Part shown: piece after piece, positions 9,122-16,784 of the stretch
How positions within the stretch are numbered: position 1 is the stretch's first letter
Layout: the number at the start of each line of letters is the position of its first letter
NCBI RefSeq assembly: GCF_014651915.1
Contig: NZ_BMXU01000001.1
Coordinates: 558,001 to 622,000 of the forward strand
Length of the DNA: 64,000 nt
From: Parvularcula lutaonensis
Lineage (GTDB): Bacteria; Pseudomonadota; Alphaproteobacteria; Caulobacterales; Parvularculaceae
Direction of reading: 5' to 3'
The notes under the pieces: model-generated
Database searches by the model: none
The model's input: the letters and a program-made list of their open reading frames with translations, nothing else
Told to the model about the DNA's origin: nothing
Made by a program: the position numbers and the translations under genes

Positions 9122-10201
9122 ATGGGGCTGGTCGGCACGATCGAGAGGCGGATGCGCGAGGCACAGTACCGCGCGGCGACGACGGCGAAGGTCGGCTGGT
9201 TCTCGACCTTCTACGTCATGGGGCGCCACATCGTCGGGCCGCTGACCAAGCCCGGCGAGGTGCCGAAGCCCAGCAAGACGCCAGCGCCATCGCTCGCGAC
9301 CATGCGCGCCGCGTTCGGCCAGCTCTTCGATGATGAGTGGGCAGACATCGACCGTGGCGTCTACAGGATGCCGCGCGAGTTTCGTGAGCGGCCCGACCCC
9401 TTCCGTTCCCTGAGCAATGCGCGGGATTACCTGCGTGAAGCGAGGGCTGTGGCGAAGCGTGCCCATACCCCCGGCGGCGGCGTCGAGGTCCGCGAGCGCA
9501 CATCCGACGACTTGCCGAACTACTACCGCCAGAATTTCCACTTCCAGTCGGATGGCTGGCTGTCCGAGCGCTCGGCCAAGGTCTATGACACGCAGGTCGA
9601 GGTCCTGTTCACCGGCTCTGCCGACGCGATGCGCCGTCGCGCTCTGCCCTTCATCGCCGAGGAAATCCGGCGGCTGGTCCGTGAGGGACGCGCCGAGAGT
9701 GACATCCACTTCGCTGACGTTGCCTGCGGCACGGGCCGCCTCCTCAGCGATGTGGTGGATAATTTCCCTGACCTGAGCATCTCAGCGGTCGATCTTTCAG
9801 AGCCCTATCTCGGCGAAGCGCGCCGCGCTGCCGAAGGTGCCAGAAATGCCCGCTTCATCGGTGCCCCCGCGGAGAAACTGCCCTTTGCCGATGGCTCAGT
9901 CGATATTCTGACCACGGTCTATCTGTTCCACGAGCTTCCGCCGAAGGTCCGACGGGAGGTGGCTGCGGAGATCGCGCGTGTGCTGAAGCCCGGTGGACTC
10001 TACGTCCACCTCGATAGCGTGCAGTATGGCGACACTTCGATGGATGCTCTGCTGGAGGGTTTTCCGGCCGCGTTCCACGAGCCCTACTATGACAGCTATT
10101 GTAAAGAGCAGCTTGCGGAGCTTTTCGGCGAAGCAGGGCTGGAGCCTGACGGCCAGCGGGTCGGGTTCCTGTCGAAGGCTTCGGCGTTCAGGAAACGCTG
10201 A
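9122..10201 (+). CDS. Class I SAM-dependent methyltransferase, UbiE-like core
   Basis: The 359-residue protein has an unfamiliar N-terminal half of about 190 residues. A class I methyltransferase core follows: FADVACGTGRLL near residue 198 as the SAM glycine motif, ISAVDLSEPYL as the acidic loop, and EIARVLKPGGLYVHLDSVQ as the post-motif strand. This resembles the UbiE/Methyltransf_11 group acting on small molecules or lipids, but the substrate is unknown. The gene starts 2 bp after the stop of the RNA methyltransferase gene, closing the run of genes that begins near 4258. The frame is open far upstream, but ATG 9122 with GGAGG just before it (9112-9116) is the clear start. Confidence 0.85.
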   Translation: MGLVGTIERRMREAQYRAATTAKVGWFSTFYVMGRHIVGPLTKPGEVPKPSKTPAPSLATMRAAFGQLFDDEWADIDRGVYRMPREFRERPDPFRSLSNARDYLREARAVAKRAHTPGGGVEVRERTSDDLPNYYRQNFHFQSDGWLSERSAKVYDTQVEVLFTGSADAMRRRALPFIAEEIRRLVREGRAESDIHFADVACGTGRLLSDVVDNFPDLSISAVDLSEPYLGEARRAAEGARNARFIGAPAEKLPFADGSVDILTTVYLFHELPPKVRREVAAEIARVLKPGGLYVHLDSVQYGDTSMDALLEGFPAAFHEPYYDSYCKEQLAELFGEAGLEPDGQRVGFLSKASAFRKR

Positions 10202-10241
10202 GTACATCCCAGGGCGGAACGCAATGCGATCCGCCCTATCA

Positions 10242-10679
10242 TCACTCCTCAAACACCCTGAGCGCGATCTGCGCGCTCGCCACTTCCCGCTCCCGGTCGC
10301 CCTGCCAGCCGCGGGCTTCGACAAAGGCAATCCGCCTGCCGACCCGTTGCACGGACACGGCGACGTCGAGGTCCACGTCCCGGCTTCCGCGGAGATAGCT
10401 CGTATGCACGCTGATGGACCGAGCCCTTAAAGGCTCTGGCGTCCGACTCAGCACTTCGAGCGTTGCCGCATACTGAAGGAATGCAGAGATCACACCGCCG
10501 TGCAGCGCCCGGATCACCGGGTTGCCGATATGCGGCTCGTCAAAGGTCAGCCGGTAGCGCTGCTCTCCGTTCTCGATCGAGATTCGGGTGCCGAACCAGG
10601 CGCCGATGTTCGAGCCTTCGACGAGAGCCCTCGCTCGCGCGAGGGTTTCCTCGGAAACGTCAAGAAGATCGCGTCTCAT
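10242..10679 (-). CDS. PaaI-type hotdog-fold thioesterase
   Basis: The 145-residue single-domain hotdog protein has the PaaI/YbgC-like region VIRALHGGVISAFLQYAA, in which the HGG turn lies at the start of the central helix. ARSISVHTSYLRGS supplies the following strand. Such enzymes hydrolyse acyl-CoA thioesters, often aromatic or medium-chain. The acyl group cannot be told from sequence. Its ATG overlaps the stop of a second thioesterase gene by 4 bp. It is the last gene of a four-gene minus-strand operon headed by the hydrolase-OsmC fusion. Confidence 0.85.
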   Translation of the reverse strand: MRRDLLDVSEETLARARALVEGSNIGAWFGTRISIENGEQRYRLTFDEPHIGNPVIRALHGGVISAFLQYAATLEVLSRTPEPLRARSISVHTSYLRGSRDVDLDVAVSVQRVGRRIAFVEARGWQGDREREVASAQIALRVFEE

Positions 10680-11140
10680 ATCCGGCTCACCTGCGCTGAG
10701 CGCGTGCCGACCATGAAGGTCCCCGCGGCGGTGGCTAGAAGCGTTCCGTCTTCGGACGTTGCCTTGCCGCGCACGATGGAAACATCATCCATGATGCCCT
10801 CGCAGATCGCCTCGCAGACAATGTTCTCCCCCGGCTTCGCATGGGTGTAAGTATCGGTCTGCAGGTTGATCGTCGCGAGGGGCTGGAAGGTTTCGAGGTC
10901 CGACCATGTCGCCATGCCCATGATGGTATCGAGCAGGATCGTCATCAGGCCTGGATGGATTGTGTCGCCGTCGAGGAAGCGCTCGCTCGGCGTCACCCGC
11001 ACGGCGATCTCTCCACGACCGACCCGCAAGGGTTTCGGCGCCAGTTCCGAGAACAGGGGATGTTCCTTGGTGAAAGCCGCCTGAATACCCTGGAAGGCCA
11101 TGGCGATTCCGGGAGCGAGGGGTTGCGGCGCGTCGGTCAT
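10676..11140 (-). CDS. PaaI-type hotdog-fold thioesterase (second copy)
   Basis: This is a 154-residue hotdog-fold protein. The family helix motif appears as HPGLMTILLDTIMGMATWS, preceded by RFLDGDTI, and LATINLQTDTYTHAKPG gives the next strand. HPG replaces the HGG seen in its neighbour, so the two are diverged paralogs rather than a recent duplication. The start chosen, ATG 11140, overlaps the stop of the chorismate mutase gene (ATGA); the longer frame upstream has no sensible protein. Tandem PaaI genes may act on different acyl groups or form a mixed assembly, but neither can be shown here. Confidence 0.82.
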   Translation of the reverse strand: MTDAPQPLAPGIAMAFQGIQAAFTKEHPLFSELAPKPLRVGRGEIAVRVTPSERFLDGDTIHPGLMTILLDTIMGMATWSDLETFQPLATINLQTDTYTHAKPGENIVCEAICEGIMDDVSIVRGKATSEDGTLLATAAGTFMVGTRSAQVSRI

Positions 11141-11427
11141 CGCGTTCTCAGTCTTTCTTCCTCGTACTGAATGCCCCAGCCGATGATCTGGCGCCATAGC
11201 GCCTCGGCGAGGGCAGGGGGAAGGGATTGCTCTTCGGCCCGGGCACGGACCTTGTCCACAACCTCCTGGATGCGCCAGGGCACGGTGGCCTCGTCCGGTG
11301 AGTTCTTGAGCTGCCATGCCCGGTCCACATAGGTCCAGCGCTCGGCCAAGAGGTCCACGAGCGCCTTGTCCAGCCGGTCGATCTCCGTCCGGACTTCGCT
11401 CATCGTCTTGCAGTCTTCAGCTTTCAT
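11137..11427 (-). CDS. Chorismate mutase, AroQ class
   Basis: The 96-residue all-helical protein matches the AroQ chorismate mutase domain. EVRTEIDRLDKALVDLLAER forms the first long helix with its conserved arginine. WQLKNS carries the lysine expected near the active site. The second and third helices follow with PWRIQEVVDKVRARAEE and WRQIIGWGIQYEEE. The enzyme turns chorismate into prephenate for tyrosine and phenylalanine, though stand-alone AroQ proteins can also serve isochorismate pyruvate lyase reactions. The start at ATG 11427 has a strong GGAGGGGG ribosome-binding site 5 bp upstream. It is 14 bp from the hydrolase-OsmC gene and overlaps the next thioesterase by 4 bp. Confidence 0.85.
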   Translation of the reverse strand: MKAEDCKTMSEVRTEIDRLDKALVDLLAERWTYVDRAWQLKNSPDEATVPWRIQEVVDKVRARAEEQSLPPALAEALWRQIIGWGIQYEEERLRTR

Positions 11428-11441
11428 CCTGCCCCCTCCGG

Positions 11442-12674
11442 TCAGGTAGCGGGCTCCTCCCGCGTGTCGATATCCGCGCCGCGTTCCAGCGTCCTGTGCA
11501 CCGGGCACCGGTCGGCAATCTGGAGGATACGCTGCCTCTGCTCTTCACTCAATTCGCCTTCCAGGGATACTTTACGGGTGAAGTGGTCGATCGGCGGCTC
11601 CTTCTCCATGGCATCTGCGGCGCCGTCGGCGTGACGCTTCTCATGATCCACCTTGACGGTGACCCGATCGAGGGGAAGCTTCTTGAAATCCGCATACATC
11701 CTGATGGTCATCGTGGTGCAGGCCCCAAGGGCGATCGAGAGATACTCGTAGGGCGAGGGGCCAGTCCCAAGGCCGCCTTTGACCGCGGTCGGCTCGTCCG
11801 CCAGCAGGCGGTGCGGACCGGCTTTGACCAGGGCCTGGAATTTGCCCTGTCCGGTCTCGCGCACCTCGACTCCCATGGCCTCTTCCTCGGCTCCCTGGGC
11901 AGCCGCCACGCCGTCACCGATATAGCGCTCGGCCCAAGCCGCGATCACGTTTGCGGCATAGGCAGCGTCTTCCTTCTTGCTGAGCAGGTGGTCGGCCGTA
12001 TCAAGACTGATGAAACTCTTCGGATGCTTCGCAGCGACGAACAAGCGGGTGGCATTATCAATGCCAACGACATCGTCCGTGGGCGCATGGAGGATCAGGA
12101 ACGGCCGCTTCAGCTCTGCTGCGCAGGCTTCGATATCGTGGGCCTCAAGGTCGTCGAGGAACTGCTTCCGGATACGGAAGGGACGATCGGCCAGGCTCAC
12201 CTCCGCTTCCCCCTTCTCATGGATCTCGTCCAGCTTGCCGCCAAACTGCTCAGCGACATGACTGGTGTCAGCGGGCGCCGCGATGGTTGCTACGGCTTTC
12301 ACGGAAGGCAGGTCCCGCGCCACCGCGATCACGGCTGCCCCGCCAAGCGAATGGCCGACCAGCAGCGCCGGGGCTTCGTAATTGTCAGAGAGGAACTGCG
12401 CGGCAGCCTTGAGGTCCCCGAGGTTCATCGTGAAGTTCGTCGACACGAAATCACCGCCCGATCCACCGAGCCCGGTGAAGTCGAAGCGAAGGACAGCGAT
12501 CCCTGCCTTGGTCAGCGCCGTCGCCACGGCTCGGCTGGCGGTCAGGTCCTTCGAACAGGTGAAGCAATGGGCAAAAAGCGCAAAGGCTTTCGGCATGCCT
12601 GCAGGCATATCCAGCCGAGCAGACAGCTTCGCGCCGCCTGCGCCGTCGAATTCGATATGGACGGGTTTGGCCAT
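11442..12674 (-). CDS. Alpha/beta hydrolase-OsmC fusion protein
   Basis: This 410-residue protein combines two domains. The N-terminal alpha/beta hydrolase (about residues 1-255) contains FAHCFTCSKD and the nucleophile elbow GHSLGG near residue 105, with a late histidine at TADHLLS. The C-terminal OsmC/Ohr-like domain (about 265-410) contains LGACTTMT and DRCPVHRTLE, which supply the two redox cysteines of peroxide-reducing OsmC proteins. This fused architecture occurs in many proteobacteria and is annotated only by its domains. It may join ester cleavage with detoxification of organic hydroperoxides, which is inference. ATG 12674 has an AGGAGGA site directly upstream. Confidence 0.9.
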   Translation of the reverse strand: MAKPVHIEFDGAGGAKLSARLDMPAGMPKAFALFAHCFTCSKDLTASRAVATALTKAGIAVLRFDFTGLGGSGGDFVSTNFTMNLGDLKAAAQFLSDNYEAPALLVGHSLGGAAVIAVARDLPSVKAVATIAAPADTSHVAEQFGGKLDEIHEKGEAEVSLADRPFRIRKQFLDDLEAHDIEACAAELKRPFLILHAPTDDVVGIDNATRLFVAAKHPKSFISLDTADHLLSKKEDAAYAANVIAAWAERYIGDGVAAAQGAEEEAMGVEVRETGQGKFQALVKAGPHRLLADEPTAVKGGLGTGPSPYEYLSIALGACTTMTIRMYADFKKLPLDRVTVKVDHEKRHADGAADAMEKEPPIDHFTRKVSLEGELSEEQRQRILQIADRCPVHRTLERGADIDTREEPAT

Positions 12675-12845
12675 GGATGTCCTCCTCGCTCCTTTGACCG
12701 GAATGGGCCCAGTGTCGTTCCTGCGCCAGTCTTCGCCGCAGTGCCCCCTGTGGTTACGTGCGGGTACCGCTGCGATCGCAGTCTTTCGGGGTGGCAACAA
12801 TTTCGGAAAACTCCTAAATGATTTTCCGAAAGGGAAGTCGGGCTC

Positions 12846-14261
12846 ATGGTCACACGTCTGTTGTTGTTCGTCGTTTTGCTATGTGGGCTGGCGGGCTGCG
12901 GCGGCGAGCCTGAAGCGGGCGAGGGCCGGAGCGAGGCTGTTCTCGCTGACTACGCAGGCGACTGGGAGGGCGAGCTCCGGCTCATGGGCCAGAGGCTTCC
13001 TCTGGTCCTGCATATCGAACCGGGCACCGATGATGCGGTCACCCTCGACAGTCCGGCCCAGAGCGCCTTCGGCATCGCTGCCTCTGACTACGGCGTCGAG
13101 GAGGGCGTCCTCGATCTCCGCTGGGACGCTCTTGGGGCGCGTTATGTCGGCCGGTTGAGCGAGGATGGCGAGCAGATCTCGGGGCAGTTCTCCCAGAACG
13201 GCCCCTATTTCGAGCTGAACTTCATCCGCGCCGGGACTGCTCCCGCTACCGAGGGAAGCCCTCGCGCCGAGGCGGCAATGCCGAATCGTCCGCAGGAGCC
13301 GCAGCCTCCCTTTCCCTACCAGGTGGTCGAGGTCATCTTGCCCGAGGAGGCAGGCGCGCCGCGACTCGGTGGGACGCTGACCATGCCTGACGGTGAAGGG
13401 CCATTTCCCGGCGTTGTGTTGCTGACCGGATCGGGACCTCAGGACCGGGACGAGACGATCCTGGGGCATAAGCCTTTCAAGCTGATTGCGGACCGTCTCA
13501 GCCGGAACGGCGTTGCGGTCCTGCGCCTCGATGACCGCGGCGTGGGCGAAAGTGGCGGCGATTTCGCCGCGACAACCATGGACGACAAGGCGGCAGATGC
13601 GCGGCGCGCGATGAGACGCCTTGCAGACGAAGAGCATGTTGGCGCGGTCGGCCTGCTCGGTCACTCGGAAGGCGGAATGACGGCCTTGCTTGCAGCCGAG
13701 GGTGCTGAGGTCGATTTCATCGTGACGCTCGCAGGTCCGTTCGTGAAACCTGATGTCCTGATCGTGGAGCAGCTCAGGCTTGCCCTTGAACGATCGGGCG
13801 TCCCCGCTGCGACCGTGGAGCAGCAGACAGCGCTTCAACGCCGTCTCCTCGACGCTGCACTCGATGCAGACACGCCCGGTAAAGCTTGCGCCTCCGTCGC
13901 GGCGGTTGCCGAGGAATTTGGCGAAGCCATCAAGGCACAGGCAGGGCAGCTCTGCACGCCGAGCTTTTTCTCTTTCCTGCGCACGGACCCTGCCGCATTG
14001 GCAGCGGGTTACGACGGTCCGCTTCTTGCGCTGTTTGGCGAGAAGGATTTCCAGGTCCCGCCGCAGATGAATGCAGATGCTCTCCGGGCGATTGCCGGCG
14101 ACCGCGACAATGTCGAGATCGTCGTCGTCCCGGACGCGAACCATCTCTTCCAGACTGCCGGAACCGGGCTGATCGAGGAATATGGAGAAATCGAGGAGAC
14201 CATGCGCGAGGATGCCCTCGAACAGATTGCCTCTTTCGTCAGCGGTCAGACAGAAAGGTAA
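12846..14261 (+). CDS. Alpha/beta hydrolase lipoprotein
   Basis: The 471-residue protein starts with a lipoprotein signal: MVTRLLLFVVLLCGLAGC ending in the LAGC lipobox, so Cys18 should be lipidated. Residues about 30-130 form a strand-rich lipocalin-like domain beginning YAGDWEGELRLMG. The alpha/beta hydrolase follows, with the oxyanion segment LLTGSGPQDRDET, RLDDRGVGESGGDF, the nucleophile elbow GHSEGG and the late PDANHLFQ histidine. This two-domain layout is common among exported serine hydrolases whose substrate is unknown. Its stop is immediately followed by the stop of the convergent photolyase gene. It is transcribed away from the OsmC operon across a 171-bp gap. Confidence 0.87.
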   Translation: MVTRLLLFVVLLCGLAGCGGEPEAGEGRSEAVLADYAGDWEGELRLMGQRLPLVLHIEPGTDDAVTLDSPAQSAFGIAASDYGVEEGVLDLRWDALGARYVGRLSEDGEQISGQFSQNGPYFELNFIRAGTAPATEGSPRAEAAMPNRPQEPQPPFPYQVVEVILPEEAGAPRLGGTLTMPDGEGPFPGVVLLTGSGPQDRDETILGHKPFKLIADRLSRNGVAVLRLDDRGVGESGGDFAATTMDDKAADARRAMRRLADEEHVGAVGLLGHSEGGMTALLAAEGAEVDFIVTLAGPFVKPDVLIVEQLRLALERSGVPAATVEQQTALQRRLLDAALDADTPGKACASVAAVAEEFGEAIKAQAGQLCTPSFFSFLRTDPAALAAGYDGPLLALFGEKDFQVPPQMNADALRAIAGDRDNVEIVVVPDANHLFQTAGTGLIEEYGEIEETMREDALEQIASFVSGQTER

Positions 14262-15698
14262 TTACTTGATCGCCTTGTATCGGGACAGGGCCTCCTCGCG
14301 CATCTTGCCGTGGTCAACGATCGGCTCGGGGTAGTCTTTCCCAAGCTCGACCCCAGCCTTTCGCAGCACGTCCTTCGGCGCTTGCCAGGGCGCATGGATA
14401 TGCTTTTTCGGCATGTCTTTCAGCTCCGGCACGTGCCTGCGGACATAGTCCCCGTCCGGATCGAATTTCTCGCCCTGCGTGATGGGATTGAACACGCGGA
14501 AGAAGGGCGCGGCGTCGGCGCCGCATCCTGCGACCCACTGCCAGCTTGCAGTGTTGGAGGCGGGGTCGGCGCAGACCAGGGTGTCCCAGAACCATTTCAT
14601 GCCCTTGCGCCAGTCGACCAGCAGGTCCTTGACAAGAAAGCTTCCGACAATCATCCGCACGCGGTTATGCATATGCCCCTCGGTCCAGAGCTGGCGCATC
14701 CCGGCATCGACAATGGGATAGCCGGTCTGGCCCTTCTTCCAGGCTTCCAGCTTGTCTTCGTCATTGTCCCACTCGAACCCCTTGAACTTGTCCATCAGTG
14801 GTTCGTCGAACATGTGACCGAAATGGTAGAGGAGATTGTAGCTGAACTCCCGCCATGCGAGTTCGGAGAGGAAGGTGTTTCCTTCTTCCTGCGGAATGTC
14901 TCCGTCCTCGATCTTCTGCTGCATCTCACGATACATCGTGACCGGAGAAATTTCGCCGAAGTGGATGTGCGGCGCCATGCGTGAGGTATGGTCAAGATCG
15001 GGACGATTGCGATGGCTGGCATAGTTCTTGGCGCCTTCGCTCTTCAGCCAGTCAAGCCAGCGCCTGCGCGCGCCCCGCTCGCCGGGTGTCCAGACCGGCT
15101 CGAAGCCCTCGGCCCAGTTCGGCCTGGTCGGCAGCAGCCCCCAGTCATCGAGCTTGTCCGTGTCCGGAACACGGGATGGGGCTTCGAGCTTCTGCACCTT
15201 CGCAAGCGGGTCACGGATGTCGCGCTGCTGCACCTGCTTCCAGTAAGGAGTATAGACCTTGTACGGACCACCAGACTTGGTACAGATCTCCCAGGGCTCG
15301 TTAAGCAGCCGCCCGTTGAAGCTCTTGACCTCGAAGTCCTCTGAAAGCTGCTCTTTCAGCGCTTTGTCCTGTTCGATCTGCCAGGGCATGTAGCGGCGGT
15401 TCCAGTAGACCGCCCCGGCACCGAGTTCTTCGGCAATCTGCGGGACGATCATCCCGGCATTCCCCCGCCTGAGGATCAGGGTACCACCGAATTTTTCGAA
15501 ATCGTCCTGCAATGCGGAGAGCGAGTGGTGCAGCCACCATCGTTGGGCGCCACCCATTTTCCACTCACCCGCAACTTCGTCGTCGAGCACGTAGAGGCAG
15601 GCAACGGCGCCGCCGCGATCTGCAGCCGCTCTCAGGGCCGGGTTGTCGTCGAAACGGAGATCTTCGCGGAGCCAGACGAGGGCGGGCTTTTCAATCAT
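14262..15698 (-). CDS. phrB: Deoxyribodipyrimidine photolyase (CPD class I)
   Basis: This 478-residue flavoprotein repairs UV-induced cyclobutane pyrimidine dimers using blue light. The N-terminal antenna-binding domain begins PALVWLREDLRFDDNPAL, and the C-terminal FAD domain has the family signature PIVDAGMRQLWTEGHMHNR. NTASWQWVAGCGADAAPFF, which lines the FAD pocket, follows, then DPDGDYVRRHVPEL. The tryptophans of the family's electron-transfer chain appear to be kept. Length and motif order are normal. It converges on the lipoprotein hydrolase gene with no gap. Upstream, a terminator-like hairpin isolates it from the VPLPA-CTERM gene. Confidence 0.96.
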   Translation of the reverse strand: MIEKPALVWLREDLRFDDNPALRAAADRGGAVACLYVLDDEVAGEWKMGGAQRWWLHHSLSALQDDFEKFGGTLILRRGNAGMIVPQIAEELGAGAVYWNRRYMPWQIEQDKALKEQLSEDFEVKSFNGRLLNEPWEICTKSGGPYKVYTPYWKQVQQRDIRDPLAKVQKLEAPSRVPDTDKLDDWGLLPTRPNWAEGFEPVWTPGERGARRRWLDWLKSEGAKNYASHRNRPDLDHTSRMAPHIHFGEISPVTMYREMQQKIEDGDIPQEEGNTFLSELAWREFSYNLLYHFGHMFDEPLMDKFKGFEWDNDEDKLEAWKKGQTGYPIVDAGMRQLWTEGHMHNRVRMIVGSFLVKDLLVDWRKGMKWFWDTLVCADPASNTASWQWVAGCGADAAPFFRVFNPITQGEKFDPDGDYVRRHVPELKDMPKKHIHAPWQAPKDVLRKAGVELGKDYPEPIVDHGKMREEALSRYKAIK

Positions 15699-15777
15699 GC
15701 CGGACAGTTAGCGCGCATCCACGCAAGACCAGACGCGACGCCTTGCCTCGCACCGGGACTAACTGTGACGCGGGCAC

Positions 15778-15805
15778 AAAAAAGCGCGGCCGAAGCCGCG
15801 CTTTT
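15778..15805 (-). terminator. Rho-independent terminator after the VPLPA-CTERM gene
   Basis: A perfect stem GCGCGGC/GCCGCGC with a 4-nt CGAA (or TTCG) loop is flanked by six A on one side and four T on the other. On the minus strand it ends in six T, 20 bp after the stop of the gene at 15826, so it should terminate that gene before the photolyase promoter. Confidence 0.85.
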
Positions 15806-15825
15806 CTAATCTATGGGCCTGTCGC

Positions 15826-16572
15826 TTAGGCTTTGCGACGACGGCGCGCCGCGGCGAGACCACCAAGGCCAGCCAGGAAGAGCGGCAGGGCGCCAGGAAC
15901 CGGAACGAGAGTGCCATCTTCCGGGCGGAACGTAATCCCGGCGAGGGCAAAGTCACCATCGCTGTCGTCCGCACCGGCGCCCGGCGAGAACATGATCGAG
16001 GTCACGCCACCAACACCGCCGAGAAGCTCGCTCTCGAAACCACGGCTCGTACCACGCTGGGTCGTCGCGAAGGTTTCCCAGCTGCCGATTGACGTCGTGC
16101 CGGTGAAGAGTTCCGCGATAGCGCTCTCGGTCTGAGCAAGCGTCGGCGTGGAGACGTTGGGGTCCGAGAACAGGTCGAGGTAGAACAGCTCGGTCACGAT
16201 GACCGGAACGCTGAACGACACCTTGACCATCTGGTTGCCCTTGGTGCTGACTTCGTCGTTGCCGATGCCCAGGCCATCGCTGTCACAGGCGAACATGCCG
16301 CCCGGCTGGCAGTGCGGACCGGGTTGCGAGTTCTCGTCGGCGTTCGTGGCACCCGGGAAGCCTTCGATCGTGACGATCACTTGGCCGATCCGGATTTCGA
16401 ACGGGTTGAGGGTGTTGTTCTGAGGCACGCCGTTACGCTCGTTGATACCGTTCGCGTTGGTATCCGAGCCGGGGCCCACAGCGTGTTTGGTCAGGTCAAG
16501 GAGCGCGGCGTTGGCGGTCCCGAGGCTGAGTGCAGCGATTGACGCAGCTGCAAGCGAAAAGAGTTTTTTCAT
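15826..16572 (-). CDS. Secreted protein with VPLPA-CTERM-like sorting tail
   Basis: The 248-residue protein starts with a Sec signal peptide (MKKLFSLAAASIAALSLGTA, then NA at the likely cleavage site). It ends with a tripartite sorting tail: VPVPGALPLF, a hydrophobic helix LAGLGGLAAA, and the basic cluster RRRRKA. Such tails are recognised by exosortases, which cut the protein and hand it to the envelope or exopolysaccharide. No exosortase gene is visible in this window. The body is rich in Asn, Thr, Gly and Asp with a paired-cysteine segment PHCQPGGMFACDSDG, and it resembles no enzyme I recognise. ATG 16572 was preferred over an upstream start because it opens the signal peptide. Confidence 0.83.
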   Translation of the reverse strand: MKKLFSLAAASIAALSLGTANAALLDLTKHAVGPGSDTNANGINERNGVPQNNTLNPFEIRIGQVIVTIEGFPGATNADENSQPGPHCQPGGMFACDSDGLGIGNDEVSTKGNQMVKVSFSVPVIVTELFYLDLFSDPNVSTPTLAQTESAIAELFTGTTSIGSWETFATTQRGTSRGFESELLGGVGGVTSIMFSPGAGADDSDGDFALAGITFRPEDGTLVPVPGALPLFLAGLGGLAAARRRRKA

Positions 16573-16639
16573 GTCATTCCCACTGGTCACAAGGCGCGCT
16601 CGTCTTGGACCCCCCAAAACTGCTTACCTGCGATGCACC

Positions 16640-16665
16640 ATACAGGAATTTATGACTACCTGTAT
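16640..16665. promoter_or_regulatory. Inverted repeat upstream of the VPLPA-CTERM gene
   Basis: A perfect 7-bp inverted repeat, ATACAGG and CCTGTAT, is separated by 12 bp of AT-rich DNA. It lies 68-93 bp before the start of the VPLPA-CTERM gene, in an AT-rich 212-bp gap. The spacing suits a dimeric regulator, but I cannot name one. Confidence 0.4.
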
Positions 16666-16784
16666 AGCTAAAATTCGTAGCAATTCTGTGAACAGGTTAA
16701 TGTCCTCAAAAAACTGGCGAATTTCCGCCGCCTGCTTCAGTTTCCAACGGCTCCGTAAAGTTAAGACAAAGGGTAAACGCAACG

